Source: Cherax quadricarinatus
Taxonomy: Eukaryota; Arthropoda; Malacostraca; Decapoda; Parastacidae
Assembly (NCBI RefSeq): GCF_038502225.1
Contig: NC_091372.1
Span: 7,568,257-7,632,256 of the forward strand
Reading direction: 5' to 3'
DNA: 64,000 nt
Shown here one piece after another: positions 23,117 to 33,827 of this stretch. The position numbers and the translations under genes are program-made. The first letter of the stretch is position 1; each line of letters starts with the position of its first letter. The notes beneath the pieces were generated by a model. That model was not told the DNA's origin. It did no database searches and was given only the letters and a program-made list of their open reading frames with translations.

Positions 23117-23585
23117 GGTAGTAGGTTGGGAGACAGCAACCGCCCAGGGAGGTACTACCGTCCTGCCAAGTGAGTGTAAAACGAAAGCCTGTAATCGTTT
23201 AACATGATGGTAGGATTGCTGGTGTCTTTTGTCTGTCTCATAAATATGCAAGATTACAGGTAAGTCTTGCTACTTCTACTTACACTTAGGTCACACTACA
23301 CATACATGTACAAGCATATATATACACACCCCTCTGGGTTTTCTTCTATTTTCTTTCTAATTCTTGTTCTTGTTTATTTCCTCTTATCTCCATGGGGAAG
23401 TGGAACAGAATTCTTCCTCTGTAAGCCATGCGTGTCGTAAGAGGCGACTAAAATGCAGGGAGCAAGGGGCTAGTAACCCCTTCTCCTGTATATATTACTA
23501 AATTTAAAAGGAGAAACTTCAGTTTTTTCTTTTGGGCCACCCCACCTCAGTGGGATACGGCTGGTACGTTGAAAGAAAGAAGAAT
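23105..23585 (+). mobile_element. Dispersed repeat, probable LINE 3' region; matches the 50-bp satellite at 55.3-64 kb
   Basis: A 480-bp non-coding element. Left part: GTAGTAGGTTGGGAGACAGC and CCAGGGAGGTACTACCGTCC. Middle: CATGGGGAAGTGGAACAGAA and GTAAGAGGCGACTAAAATGC. It ends in GAAAGAAAGAAGAATATA. Its first 50 bp, reversed, match the 50-bp satellite unit that fills 55320-64000. The structure (unique body, simple A-rich tail) suggests a retroelement 3' end or SINE-like element. I recall this family from decapod sequence, but its class is not proven here. It abuts the tail of LINE-C, which runs the other way. Confidence 0.7.
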
Positions 23586-23589
23586 ATAT

Positions 23590-24896
23590 ATTTATTTATT
23601 TTTTTATTATCACACTGGCCGATTCCCACCAAGGCAGGGTGGCCCGAAAAAGAAAAACTTTCACCATTATTCACTCCATCACTGTCTTGCCAGAAGGGTG
23701 CTTTACACTACAGTTTTTAAACTGCAACATTAACACCCCTCCTTCAGAGTGCAGGCACTGTACTTCCCATCTCCAGGACTCAAGTCCGGCCTGCCGGTTT
23801 CCCTGAATCCCTTCATAAATGTTACTTTGCTCACACTCCAACAGCACGTCAAGTATTAAAAACCATTTGTCTCCATTCACTCCTATCAAACACGCTCACG
23901 CATGCCTGCTGGAAGTCCAAGCCCCTCGCACACAAAACCTCCTTTACCCCTTCCCTCCAACCCTTCCTAGGCCGACCCCTACCCCGCCTTCCTTCCACTA
24001 CAGACTGATACACTCTTGAAGTCATTCTGTTTCGCTCCATTCTCTCTACATGTCCGAACCACCTCAACAACCCTTCCTCAGCCCTCTGGACAACAGTTTT
24101 GGTAATCCCGCACCTCCTCCTAACTTCCAAACTACGAATTCTCTGCATTATATTCACACCACACATTGCCCTCAGACATGACATCTCCACTGCCTCCAGC
24201 CTTCTCCTCGCTGCAACATTCATCACCCACGCTTCACACCCATATAAGAGCGTTGGTAAAACTATACTCTCATACATTCCCCTCTTTGCCTCCAAGGACA
24301 AAGTTCTTTGTCTCCACAGACTCCTAAGTGCACCACTCACTCTTTTTCCCTCATCAATTCTATGATTCACCTCATCTTTCATAGACCCATCCGCTGACAC
24401 GTCCACTCCCAAATATCTGAATACATTCACCTTCTCCATACTCTCTCCCTCCAATCTGATATTCAATCTTTCATCACCTAATCTTTTTGTTATCCTCATA
24501 ACCTTACTCTTTCCTGTATTCACCTTTAATTTTCTTCTTTTGCACACCCTACCAAATTCTTCCACCAATCTCTGCAGCTTCTCTTCAGAATCTCCCAAAA
24601 GCACAGTGTCATCAGCAAAGAGCAGCTGTGACAACTCCCACTTTGTGTGTGATTCTTTATCTTTTAACTCCACGCCTCTTGCCAAGACCCTCGCATTTAC
24701 TTCTCTTACAACCCCATCTATAAATATATTAAACAACCACGGTGACATCACACATCCTTGTCTAAGGCCTACTTTTACTGGGAAAAAATTTCCCTCTTTC
24801 CTACATACTCTAACTTGAGCCTCACTATCCTCGTAAAAACTCTTCACTGCTTTCAGTAACGTACCTCCTACACCATACACTTGCAACATCTGCCAC

Positions 24897-24898
<2 letters not shown>
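23590..24898 (-). mobile_element. LINE-C, RTE-like, 5'-truncated at a (TA)n tract
   Basis: Minus-strand element. Its coding part (24898-23849) starts exactly at a (TA)n tract. Its 3' UTR (23848-23590) contains, on the minus strand, GGGCCACCCTGCCTTGGTGG and ends in an A/T-rich tail (AATAAAAAAATAAATAAATA). The 5' half with endonuclease is missing. Confidence 0.88.
23849..24898 (-). CDS. LINE-C reverse transcriptase (5'-truncated)
   Basis: A 349-residue open frame from M-W-Q-M-L-Q to a stop at 23849. Motifs: [20 protein letters not shown], then catalytic FADD at residues 94-97 (24619-24608). Thumb-region strings such as [19 protein letters not shown] follow, then [11 protein letters not shown], a RRRCGI segment and a basic [10 protein letters not shown] near the C-terminus. 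GLRQGC plus the LLYGCEAW and RGRPRKGW blocks point to an RTE-type LINE, different from the LINE-A and LINE-B families. The retained part is free of stops, so insertion may be recent. The true N-terminus is lost; Ile-Tyr residues upstream come from (TA)n. Confidence 0.88.
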
Positions 24899-24928
<30 letters not shown>

Positions 24929-24956
24929 GTATATATATATATATGTATATATATAC

Positions 24957-25048
<92 letters not shown>
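24896..25048. repeat. (TA)n microsatellite with TGTA interruptions
   Basis: (TA)n with several TGTATA interruptions lies between LINE-C and a foldback. It marks the 5' truncation point of LINE-C. Confidence 0.97.
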
Positions 25049-25051
<3 letters not shown>

Positions 25052-25122
25052 GGTGGCATTCTTGGGATACAAGATGCAACATCATCACAGAGGGAGTTGA
25101 ATGATAGCTCTAGGCCTTTCGT

Positions 25123-25201
25123 GTTGCAATTAGTGCATTATCAGGAGCTTCCTGCTCATTTGTGCAAAATTGCAAGCTCCTGATGATGTGTTGGTTGCAA
25201 C
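25123..25201. repeat. Imperfect foldback next to (TA)n
   Basis: Arms 25123-25150 and 25174-25201 pair over 28 nt with about six mismatches. The best cores are ATCAGGAGCTT with AAGCTCCTGAT and GTTGCAA with TTGCAAC, around a 23-nt loop. It resembles the foldback at 12385 in structure (hairpin beside (TA)n) but not in sequence. Confidence 0.65.
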
Positions 25202-25215
25202 ACAATTAGGTACAC

Positions 25216-26641
25216 ACACACACGGAAGATGGCTAATGTAGTCCCAATTTTTAAAAAGGGAGACAGACATGAGGCACTAAACTACAGACCTGTGTCACTG
25301 ACGTGTATAGTAGGCAAGGTCATGGAGAAGATCATCAGGAGGAGAGTGGTGGGGCACCTGGAAAGAAACAAGTGTATAATTGACAACCAGCACGGTTTCA
25401 GGGAAGGAAAATCCTGTGTCACAAACCTACTAGAGTTTTATGACAAGGTGACAGAAGTAAGACAAGAGAGAGAGGGGTGGATCGACTGTATTTTTTTGGA
25501 CTGCAAGAAGGCCTTCGACACAGTTCCTCACAAGAGGTTACTGCAAAAGCTAGAGGATCAGGCACACATAACAGGAAAACCACTGCAATGGATCAGAGAA
25601 TATCTGACAGGGAGGCAACAACGAGTCATGGTACGTGACGAGGTGTCAGAGTGGGCGCCTGTGACAAGCGGGGTTCCACAGGAGTCAGTCCTAGGACCTG
25701 TGCTGTTTCTGGTATATGTGAATGACATAACGGAAGGGATAGACTCAGAAGTGTCCTTGTTTGCAGATGATGTGAAGTTAATGAGAACAATCAAATCGGA
25801 TGAGAATCAGGCAGGACTACAAAGAAACCTGGACAGGCTACAAGCCTGGTCCAGCAACTGGCTCCTTGAGTTTAACCCTGCCAAATGCAAAGTCATGAAG
25901 ATTGGGGAAGGGCAAAGAAAACCGCAGACACAATATAGTTTAGATGGCCAAAGACTGCAAACCTCACTCAAGGAAAAAGATCTGGGGGTGAGTATAACAC
26001 CGAGCATATCTCCTGAGGCGCACATCAATCAGATAACTGCTGCAGCATACGGGCGCCTGGCAGACCTACGGATAGCGTTCCGATACCTCAGTAAGGATTC
26101 GTTCAAGACTCTGTATACCATTTACGTCAGGCCCATACTGGAGTATGCAGCACCAGTTTGGAATCCACACCTAGTCAAGCACGTCAAGAAATTAGAGAAA
26201 GTGCAAAGATTTGCAACAAGACTAGTCCCAGAGCTACGGGGATTGTCCTACGAAGAAAGGTTGAGGGAAATCGGCCTGACGACACTGGAGGACAGGAGGG
26301 TCAGGGGAGACATGATAACGACATATAAAATACTGCGCGGAATAGACGAGGTGGACAAAGACGGGATGTTCCAGAGATGGGACACAGACACAAGAGGTCA
26401 CAATTGGAAGTTGAAGACTCAGATGAATCAAAGGGATGTTAGGAAGTATTTCTTCAGTCAGGCCGTGGAATAGCCTAGAAAGTGACGTAGTGGAGGCGGG
26501 AACCATACATAGTTTTAAGGCGAGGTATGATAAAGCTCATGGGGCAGGGAGAGAGAGGACCTAGTAGCAATCAGCGAAGAGGCGGGGCCAGGAGCTGTGA
26601 CTCGACCCCTGCAACCACAAATAGGTGAGTACAAATAGGTG

Positions 26642-26650
<9 letters not shown>
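25216..26650 (+). mobile_element. LINE-A copy 2, 5'-truncated
   Basis: Begins after a short (CA)n at W/K-x-A-N-V-V-P-I-F-K-K, slightly upstream of the truncation of copy 1. It covers RT, C-terminal region and the same 3' UTR (GAGGCGGGGCCAGGAGCT, CGACCCCTGCAACC), and ends in AGGTGAGTACACACAC followed by a 200-bp (CA)n. Copy 3 starts about 160 bp after this tract in the same orientation. Confidence 0.92.
25229..26473 (+). CDS. LINE-A reverse transcriptase, C-terminally frameshifted
   Basis: A 414-residue open frame from ATG at 25229, which falls inside the RT and is not the native start. It carries LDCKKAFDTVPH, catalytic FADD at 25760-25771 and the C-terminal RPILEYAAPVWNPHL block. Two defects are visible. 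The conserved PQGS turn reads PQES (a G-to-E change near 25680). A deletion of about 11 nt near 26460, relative to copy 1, shifts the frame so the protein stops after FFSQAVE and loses about 35 residues. Probably inactive. Confidence 0.88.
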   Translation: MANVVPIFKKGDRHEALNYRPVSLTCIVGKVMEKIIRRRVVGHLERNKCIIDNQHGFREGKSCVTNLLEFYDKVTEVRQEREGWIDCIFLDCKKAFDTVPHKRLLQKLEDQAHITGKPLQWIREYLTGRQQRVMVRDEVSEWAPVTSGVPQESVLGPVLFLVYVNDITEGIDSEVSLFADDVKLMRTIKSDENQAGLQRNLDRLQAWSSNWLLEFNPAKCKVMKIGEGQRKPQTQYSLDGQRLQTSLKEKDLGVSITPSISPEAHINQITAAAYGRLADLRIAFRYLSKDSFKTLYTIYVRPILEYAAPVWNPHLVKHVKKLEKVQRFATRLVPELRGLSYEERLREIGLTTLEDRRVRGDMITTYKILRGIDEVDKDGMFQRWDTDTRGHNWKLKTQMNQRDVRKYFFSQAVE

Positions 26651-26850
<200 letters not shown>

Positions 26851-27014
26851 ACAGCAACCACAATACAATTGAATAATCTAAACCAAAACCCACACACTGA
26901 TCCCTCTGTCCCCACCCCATCACAAACCCCACACTTACAGCAACCCCCCATAGGCCCCCGCCAGGGCTCCCTCTCCCCCAACTCCACCATTCTCCCCGGA
27001 CCACAGTTGTAGAA

Positions 27015-30000
27015 AAGAAGTTGAAGGTTTGATGTACGTACGCGGATGGAATAAGGAATAAATGTGAGGAGTGGCATGAAAGAATCAATGAGACGTCCCT
27101 AGTAACGAAACTCACTGAAACAATAGCAGACTCAGTCTTCCCACCCGGATATCAGATCCTGAGGAAACATAGAAGCAGAGGGGGGGGGGAGAGGCTGCAC
27201 TGCTCATTAAAAACCGCTGCGAATATGAAAAAAAAATGGAAGGAATGGACGAGGCTGGAGAAAGGGATTACATAGGAGGTACAATTCAGTCTCGGGAACC
27301 TAAGGTAGTTATTGCAGTGATGTATAATCCGCCCCAGGAGGCCAAGAGAGGAATATAAAGAGAGCAACAGAGCAATGGTGGACACACTAGCTGAGGTGGC
27401 GAGAAGAGCTCACTCGAGCAGAGCAAAGTTACTGGTTATGGGCGATTTCAAACACAGGGAGATTAATTGGGAAAACCTGGAGCCACACGGGGGTCCCAGA
27501 ACATGGACATCCAAGATGATGAATGTGGTGCTGGAAAACCTCATGCACCAACATGTTAGGGACACTACCGAGAGAGAGGGGAGGATGAACCAGCAAGGCT
27601 GTACCTCGTGTTCACTCTGAGTAGCTCAGACAGTGAGGACATCACACATGAAAGGCCCCTTGGAGCTAGTGATGAGGATGCATAGTAAAGTTACAAGTGA
27701 AGAGGGTAACAGGAGTAGAATGGGAAAAGCCAAACCATAAAAGGGGGGACTACACAGGTATGAGGAACTTCCTGCAGGAGGCTCAGTGGGACAAAGAATT
27801 GGTAGGAAAGTCAGTAAACGAAATGATGGACTACGTAACAACAAAATGCAAGAAGGCAGAGGAAAGGTTTGTTCCCAATATTAAGAGAAATAATGGGAAG
27901 ACCAGAACGAGTCCTTGGTTTACCCGAAGGTGTAGGGAGGCAAAAACTAAGTGGACTAGAGAATGGATAAAGTACAGAAGGCAAAGGACACAGGAAAACA
28001 GAGAGACTAGGCGAAGAGCCAGAAACGAGTATGCAGAGACAAGGAGGGAGGCACATTGACAGTACGAAAACAACATAGCATCGAAAGTCAAGTCTGACCC
28101 CAAACTGTTGTATAGCCACATTAGGAGGAAGACAACAGTCAAAGACCAGGTGATTAGGCTGAGAAAAAAAGGTGGGGAACTCACAAGAAACGATCAAGAG
28201 GTATGTGAGGAGCTCAACACGAGATTTAAGGAAGTAATCACGGTAGAGACGGGAAGGACCCTGGGAAGACAGAACAGAGCGGAACACCAACAAGGGGTAT
28301 ACCAACAAGTGTTGGATGAAATACAGACAACCGAGGAGGTGAAAAAGCTGCTAAGTGACCTTGATACTTCAAAGGAGGTGGGACCAGACAACATCTCCCC
28401 GTGGGTCATTAGAGAGGGAGCAGAAACGATGTGTGTGCCACTAACGACAATTTTCGATACATCCCTTGAAACTGGGCAACTACCTGAGGTATGGAAGACG
28501 GTAAATGTAGTCCCCATTTTTAAGAAAGGAGACAGAAACGAGGCACGAAACTATGGACCAGTGTCACTGACGTGTGTAGTGTGCAAAGTCATGGAGAAGA
28601 TTATCAGGAGGAGAGTGGTAGAGCACCTGGAACGGAATAAGATTATAAATAACAACTAGAACGGATTCATGGAAGGCAAATCTTGTGTCACAAACTTTCT
28701 GGAGTTTTATGACAAGGTAATAGAAGTAAGATACGAGAGAGAGGGGTGGGTTGATTGCATTTTCTTAGACTGCAAGAAGGCCTTCGACACAGTTCCTCAC
28801 AAGAGTTTAGTGCAGAAGCTAGAGGATCAGGCACGTATTACAGGAAGGGCACTGCAATGGATCAGAGAATACCTGACAGGGGGGCAACAACGAGTCATGG
28901 TACGTGACGATGTGTGAGTGGGTGCCAGTGACGAGCGGGGTTCCACAGACGTCAGTCCTAGGACCAGTGCTATTCTTGGTATATGTGAATGACATGATAG
29001 AGTGTCCCTGTTCGCAGATGATGTGAAGCTAATGAGGAGAATTAAATCAGATGAGTATCAGGCAGGACTACAAAGAGACTTAGACAGGCTGGAAGCGTGG
29101 TCCAGCAACTGGTTCCTCGAATTTAACACCGCCAAATGCAAAGTCATGAAGATCGGGGAAAGGCAAAGAAGACCACAGACAGAGTGTAGGCTAGATGGCC
29201 AAAGACTGCAAACCTCACTCAAGGAGAAAGATCTTGGGGTGAGTATAACACCGACCTGTTTCCGGAAGCACACATCAACCAGATAACTGCTGCAGCACAT
29301 GGGCGCCTGGCAAACCTGAGAATAGCGTTCCGACACCTTAGTAAGGAATCGTTCAAGACACTGTACATTGTCTACGTCAGGCCCATACTGGAGTATGCAG
29401 CACCAGTTTGGAACCCACACCTGGTCAAGCACGTCCGGAAATTAGAGAAAGTTCAAAGGTTTGCAACAAGACTAGTCCGAGAGCTAAGGGGAATGTCCTA
29501 TGAAGAAAAGTTAAGGGAAATCGGCCTGATGACACTGGAGGACAGGGAGGTTAGGGGAGACGTGATAACGACATTCGAAATACTGCGTGGAATAGACAAG
29601 GTGGACAAAGACAGGATGTTCCAGAGATGGGACACAGAAACAAGAGGTCACAGTTGGAAGTTGAAGATTCAGATGAGTCAAAGGGATATTAGGAAGTATT
29701 TCTTCAGTCATAAGGCTGTCAGGAAGTGTAATAGTCTGGCAAGTGATGCAGTGGAGGCGGGAACCATACATAGTTTTAGCATACATACAGAGGTACAAAA
29801 AAATACAGGTAAGAGCAGCATGCCAAAGCCACTTATATGCATAGCATTACGGGCTGGCTTAAAATTATCTTAAGATTAACTAAGCAATGATGAAATCAGT
29901 GATAAGACATTATTGTAAACAGATAACTATAAAGCACAAATGAGTATTACAAAGACAGGTCATATGGTTGTATGCATTGTTGTACATTCAGTCGTATGGA

Positions 30001-30634
30001 GTATTCTGTTAGGTAGTGTATTTAAAAAATAATAAAGTTAGATTGGGTTTTAGGTTTAACATTTATGTGATATAATTGTGAGAAACATTTAAGATATACA
30101 ATTTATAAGGTTCAGTTATTCAGTATTTATTTGGTTTTGGGTGAGTAAGTGATCTTTGAGTAGAGACTTGAATTTATAAACAGGTAGTGTTTCTTTTATA
30201 TTTACAGGTAATGAATTCCAGATTTTAGGGCCTTTTATGTGCATTGAGTTTTTGCATAGTGTGAGATGGACACGAGGAACATCAAAGGGTGATCTGTGCC
30301 TTGTGTTATGGTCATGTGTTCTGTTGAGGTTGGCAAGGAGATGTTTGAGGGGAGGGTTAATATCAGAGTTAAGTGTTCTATGTATGTAATAGGTGCAGTA
30401 ATAAGTATGAATGTTTTGTATGGTGAGTAGGTTTAGTGTATTGAATATTGGTGGAGTGTGCTGCCTATAGTGAGAATTTGTTATCATTCTAACTGTTATC
30501 ATTCTAATTGTTATCATTCTAAGACGAAGTATGATAAAGCTCATGGAGGGAGAGGACCTAGTTGCGATCAGTGAAGAGGCGGGGCCAGGAGCTGAGTCTC
30601 GACCCCTGCAACCACAAATAGGTGAGTACACACA
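27015..30634 (+). pseudogene. LINE-A copy 3, near-full ORF2 with endonuclease, broken and interrupted
   Basis: The longest LINE-A copy. An apurinic/apyrimidinic-type endonuclease domain starts near 27035 (ADGIRNKCEEWHERI) and includes MGDFKHREINWE at about 27438-27473, where family members usually have G-D-F-N. A linker follows at 27690-28380. RT pieces are 28108-28659 (PIFKKGDRNEARNYGPVSLT), 28669-28917 (LDCKKAFDTVPHKSL) and 29002-29286 (FADD in [10 protein letters not shown]). The C-terminal part is 29493-29778. At least four frameshifts or stops separate these, and the PQGS turn reads PQTS. Near 29779 the copy is split by a LINE-E fragment and resumes at 30521 with the usual 3' UTR and GGTGAGTACACACAC end. 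Not functional. Confidence 0.9.
29779..30520 (-). mobile_element. LINE-E fragment nested in LINE-A copy 3
   Basis: About 742 bp of unrelated sequence interrupts LINE-A. Read on the minus strand it encodes the C-terminal part of another LINE protein (about 30500-30116) with GPKIWNSLPVNIKETLP followed by YKFKSLLKDHLL, a motif typical of LINE ORF2 C-termini. A 3' UTR then runs to 29779. The minus-strand 5' edge holds a 15-bp triplication (ATTAGAATGATAACA-type, 30475-30520). Before and after the insert the LINE-A sequence joins as expected (CATAGTTTTAA then GACGAAGTATGATAAAGC). Confidence 0.8.
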
Positions 30635-30877
30635 CTCCTGCTCTCACATTAACGACACAAAATACTATAACTCTTTCAGAGATAATTAAACAGAATTTAA
30701 GGGCCTAGTGTTTGCTAATTACCTGAGTCAACAGTGTAAATCAACGGTACCTGAGTCAACAGTGTAAATCAACGGAAGGAATCAAGCAAACAACAGGGAA
30801 TATAGAAAAGATGAACCTGACGAACTTAGCAAGAAAAATAAGCTTAAATAAGCTTTCACGGAAGAGGTGGAGTAAGA
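30635..30877. other. Spacer with a short direct repeat
   Basis: No gene. A 24-bp direct repeat containing ACCTGAGTCAACAGTGTAAA occurs twice in tandem at about 30720-30770. Confidence 0.6.
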
Positions 30878-32130
30878 TAGAATAAGTAAGATAGAACAGG
30901 TGTGTAAGATGGAAAAAGATAACACAGGTGTGCAAGAGGGAACAAGATAGAACAAGTTTGCAAGAGAGAACAAGATAGAACAGGTGTGCAAGATGGAGCA
31001 AGATAGCACAGGTGCGCAATGTAGAACAAGATAGAACAGGTGTGGAAGCTGGAACAGATGTGTAAGATAGAACAGATGTGTAAGATAGAACAGATGTGTA
31101 AACATAGAACAGGTGCTAAAGATAGAGCAGGTGTGCAAGACAGAACAGGTGTATAAGACAGAACAGGTGTATAAGACAGAACAGGTGTATAAGACAGAAC
31201 AGGTGTATAAGACAAAACATGTGTATAAGACAGAACAGGTGTATAAGACAAAACATGTGTATAAGGCAGAACAGGTGTATAAGACAGAACAGGTGTATAT
31301 GACAAAACATGTGTATAAGACAGAACAGGTGTATAAGACAGAACAGGTGTATAAGACAAAACATGTTTATAAGACAGAACAGGTGTATAAGACAAAACAT
31401 GTGTATAAGACAGAACAGGTGTGCAAGACAGGTGTACAAGACAAAACAGGTGTATAAGACAGAACAGGTGTACAAGACAGAACAGGTGTACAAGACAGAA
31501 CAGGTGTACAAGACAGAACAGATGTACAAGACAGAACAGGTGTACAAGACAGGTGTACAAGACAGAACATTTGTACAAGACAGAGCAGGTGTACAAGACG
31601 GAACAGGTGTACAAGACAGAACAGGCGTACAAGACAGAACAGGTGTACAAGACAGAACAGGTGTACAAGACAGAGCAGGTGTACAAGACAGAGCAGGTGT
31701 ACAAGACAGAACAGGTGTATAAGACAGAACAGGTGTATAAGACAGAGCAGGTGTACAAGACAGAACAGGTGTACAAGACAGAGCAGGTGTACAAGACAGA
31801 ACAGGTGTATAAGACAGAACAGGTGTATAAGACAGAACAGGTGTATAAGACAGAACAGGTGTACAAGACAGAACAGGTGTATAAGACAGAGCAGGTGTAT
31901 AAGACAGAGCAGGTGTACAAGACAGAACAGGTGTATAAGACAGAACAGGTGTATAAGACAGAGCAGGTGTATAAGACAGAGCAGGTGTACAAGACAGAAC
32001 AGGTGTATAAGACAGAGCAGGTGTATAAGACAGAGCAGGTGTACAAGACAGAACAGGTGTACAAGACAGAACAGGTGTGGCAAGATATAACAGGTGTGCA
32101 AAACAGAACAGGTGTGTAACGATGAACAGG
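30878..32130. repeat. 18-bp minisatellite AAGACAGAACAGGTGTAT, about 70 copies
   Basis: Units alternate GTATAAGACAGAACAGGT and GTACAAGACAGAACAGGT with GAGCAGG and AAACATG variants. The left 200 bp are more degenerate (GATAGAACAGGTGTGCAAGA). Unit length is a multiple of three, so frames are open on both strands (up to 402 codons, e.g. KTEQVY or LYTCSV hexamers). Not supported as genes. Confidence 0.96.
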
Positions 32131-32159
32131 TGTGCAATGTGCTTCTTTCTGTCTCTGTC

Positions 32160-32295
32160 TTTTTTTTTTTTTACACAGGGTTTGACAAGGTTAAGGATCC
32201 CTAGTTTTATTGACAAGCTTTTACAGGTTAAGGATTCTTAACTTTATTGACAAGCTTTTACAGGTTAAGGATCCCTAGCTTTATTGGCAAGCTAA
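32160..32295. repeat. T run and triplicated 37-39-bp unit at the LINE-D 3' end
   Basis: A 13-T run (32160-32172) is followed by three copies of a 37-39-bp unit starting GGTTAAGGATCCCTAG, with ATTGACAAGCTTTTACA. It lies at the 3' terminus of minus-strand LINE-D, so it may be that element's terminal repeat; on the minus strand the T run would read as a terminal A run. Confidence 0.7.
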
Positions 32296-33541
32296 GAGCT
32301 GTTACCTACATCAGCTCATTTGAAAGCATTTTTATTGTTATGAGACATACAAGTAGGGAACAGGATGAAGTTGGAGCCATCTGTGGGTCAGCATTTTCAT
32401 TTGATCAACTGACTTTATCTCGTTGACATCATTATGCTGTACGAATGTGTTCCATACTCGAGCCATCCTGGGTATATATGATCTCAGATGGAGTGATGTT
32501 CTGGAGAAGGGTACAGCCAGAGTGAAGTTGCTGCTTTCTGCCCGTCTTGTGGCATAAAAGTTTGTTTCACGCTGTCCTCGAAGTGGATCCAAGTGTGGTA
32601 CTTTGACAATATTGGCCTTGTACATAACAGTAAGGCCACCCACATCCCTCCTGTGTTGAAGGCTCTGCTGAAATAACAGATCCATCCAGGATGGGTCCAG
32701 GCGAGAGATGAGACGTCTTGCTCTCTTCTCTACTCTGTCAAGCAGTCGCGGATGAGAGGGGGGAGCAGGCAAACCAAGAAAGTGGGGCATACTCAAGGTG
32801 CGAGCGTACTTGTGCCTTAGAATCTTGAACTCCCTACTGTCAAGCAGATGCTGTAAGCTTCCTGGCTGCCTTGTTTACAAGATTTACAGCGTGGTTCTTC
32901 ATGGTCAGTTTGGAGTTGAATTTCAACTAATTCCCCAGGTGCCAACACCCTCCCATTCATACTTACTACTGCACCGGCATTACCATCATGGTGCCTTGTG
33001 TTTTCTCAGGTGCAAATGTTACTTGCCATCGGTTTCCCCAAGCTGATATAGCTCTTAGTTGGTGATTGATGTAGCTTAGAGCAGCTGGCATTTCTTCTCT
33101 TGGATACGTGAATGTCAGTGTACAGTCATCTGCATATGCATGTGATTCTGGGATGAGATGAAGAAGGTCGTTGAAGTAGACATTCCATAACAATGGTCCC
33201 AGCACGCTTCCTTGTGGAACACTTGCCCCAATAGGATGTCTTGCTGATTCTGTTTCACTGAGAACTACCCTTAGAGATATACCATGAGGGTAATCACTGA
33301 GGAGACATAGCGTAGAGCCTGCAATTCACAGTTCTTGCAGTTTTACTAAGAGGCCCTGGTGCCAAACTCGGTCGAAAGCACCAGCAATGTCCAGACCTAC
33401 CACACAGCTGACTTTGGATTCATCCAGTGACTGGTGCCACTTAGTGGAGAGTTTTAACAACAGATTATCAGCAGAGTAACCTTTCCTGAAGCAATATTGA
33501 CGATCACAAAATAGTGAGTGGTAGTCAAAAAACTCTGTCAT
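32296..33541 (-). pseudogene. LINE-D, 5'-truncated and frame-broken reverse transcriptase
   Basis: Minus strand, starting at a (TC/GA)n tract. Three open pieces line up with a LINE RT. 33541-33326 has FRKGYSADNLLLKL and LDIAGAFDRVWHQGLLVKL. 33205-32966 has LGPLLWNVYFNDLLHLIPES and catalytic YADD at 33136-33125, with SVPQGS just upstream. 32796-32338 has the C-terminal IPRMARVWNTF block. Stops or frameshifts separate them. The sequence differs clearly from LINE-A, -B and -C, so it is another family of the Jockey/CR1-like kind; the exact clade is not assigned. Confidence 0.85.
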
Positions 33542-33693
33542 TTGTCTGTCTCTCTTTGTCTCTGACTCTCTCTCTATCTATCTCTCTCTCTCTCTGTCTC
33601 TGTCTCTCTCTTTGTCTGTCTCTCTCTCTGTCTCTCTCTGTCTCTCTCTCTGTCTCTCTGTCTCTCTCTCTGTCTCTCTGTCTCTCTCTGTCT

Positions 33694-33732
<39 letters not shown>
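33540..33732. repeat. (TC)n/(TCTG)n low-complexity tract
   Basis: About 190 bp of TCTC with regular GTCTC interruptions, at the truncated 5' end of LINE-D. Arg/Glu-rich frames on the minus strand are artefacts. Confidence 0.97.
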
Positions 33733-33736
<4 letters not shown>

Positions 33737-33827
33737 CTTTCTTCATTCATGAACTCAAGAAATTTCCATGTCAATACAGCGCTGATTTACCAATAAACCA
33801 AAAGATTCAAAATTAAAAACTGTCTTC

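Noticed and set aside
24825..25088. Ile-Tyr-rich N-terminal extension of the LINE-C protein
   Set aside because: It is encoded by the (TA)n tract; homology to LINE proteins begins only at 24898.
30856..32216. Cys/Leu/Tyr-rich minus-strand frames up to 402 codons
   Set aside because: They are periodic translations of the 18-bp repeat; the plus strand is also open (KTEQVY hexamers).
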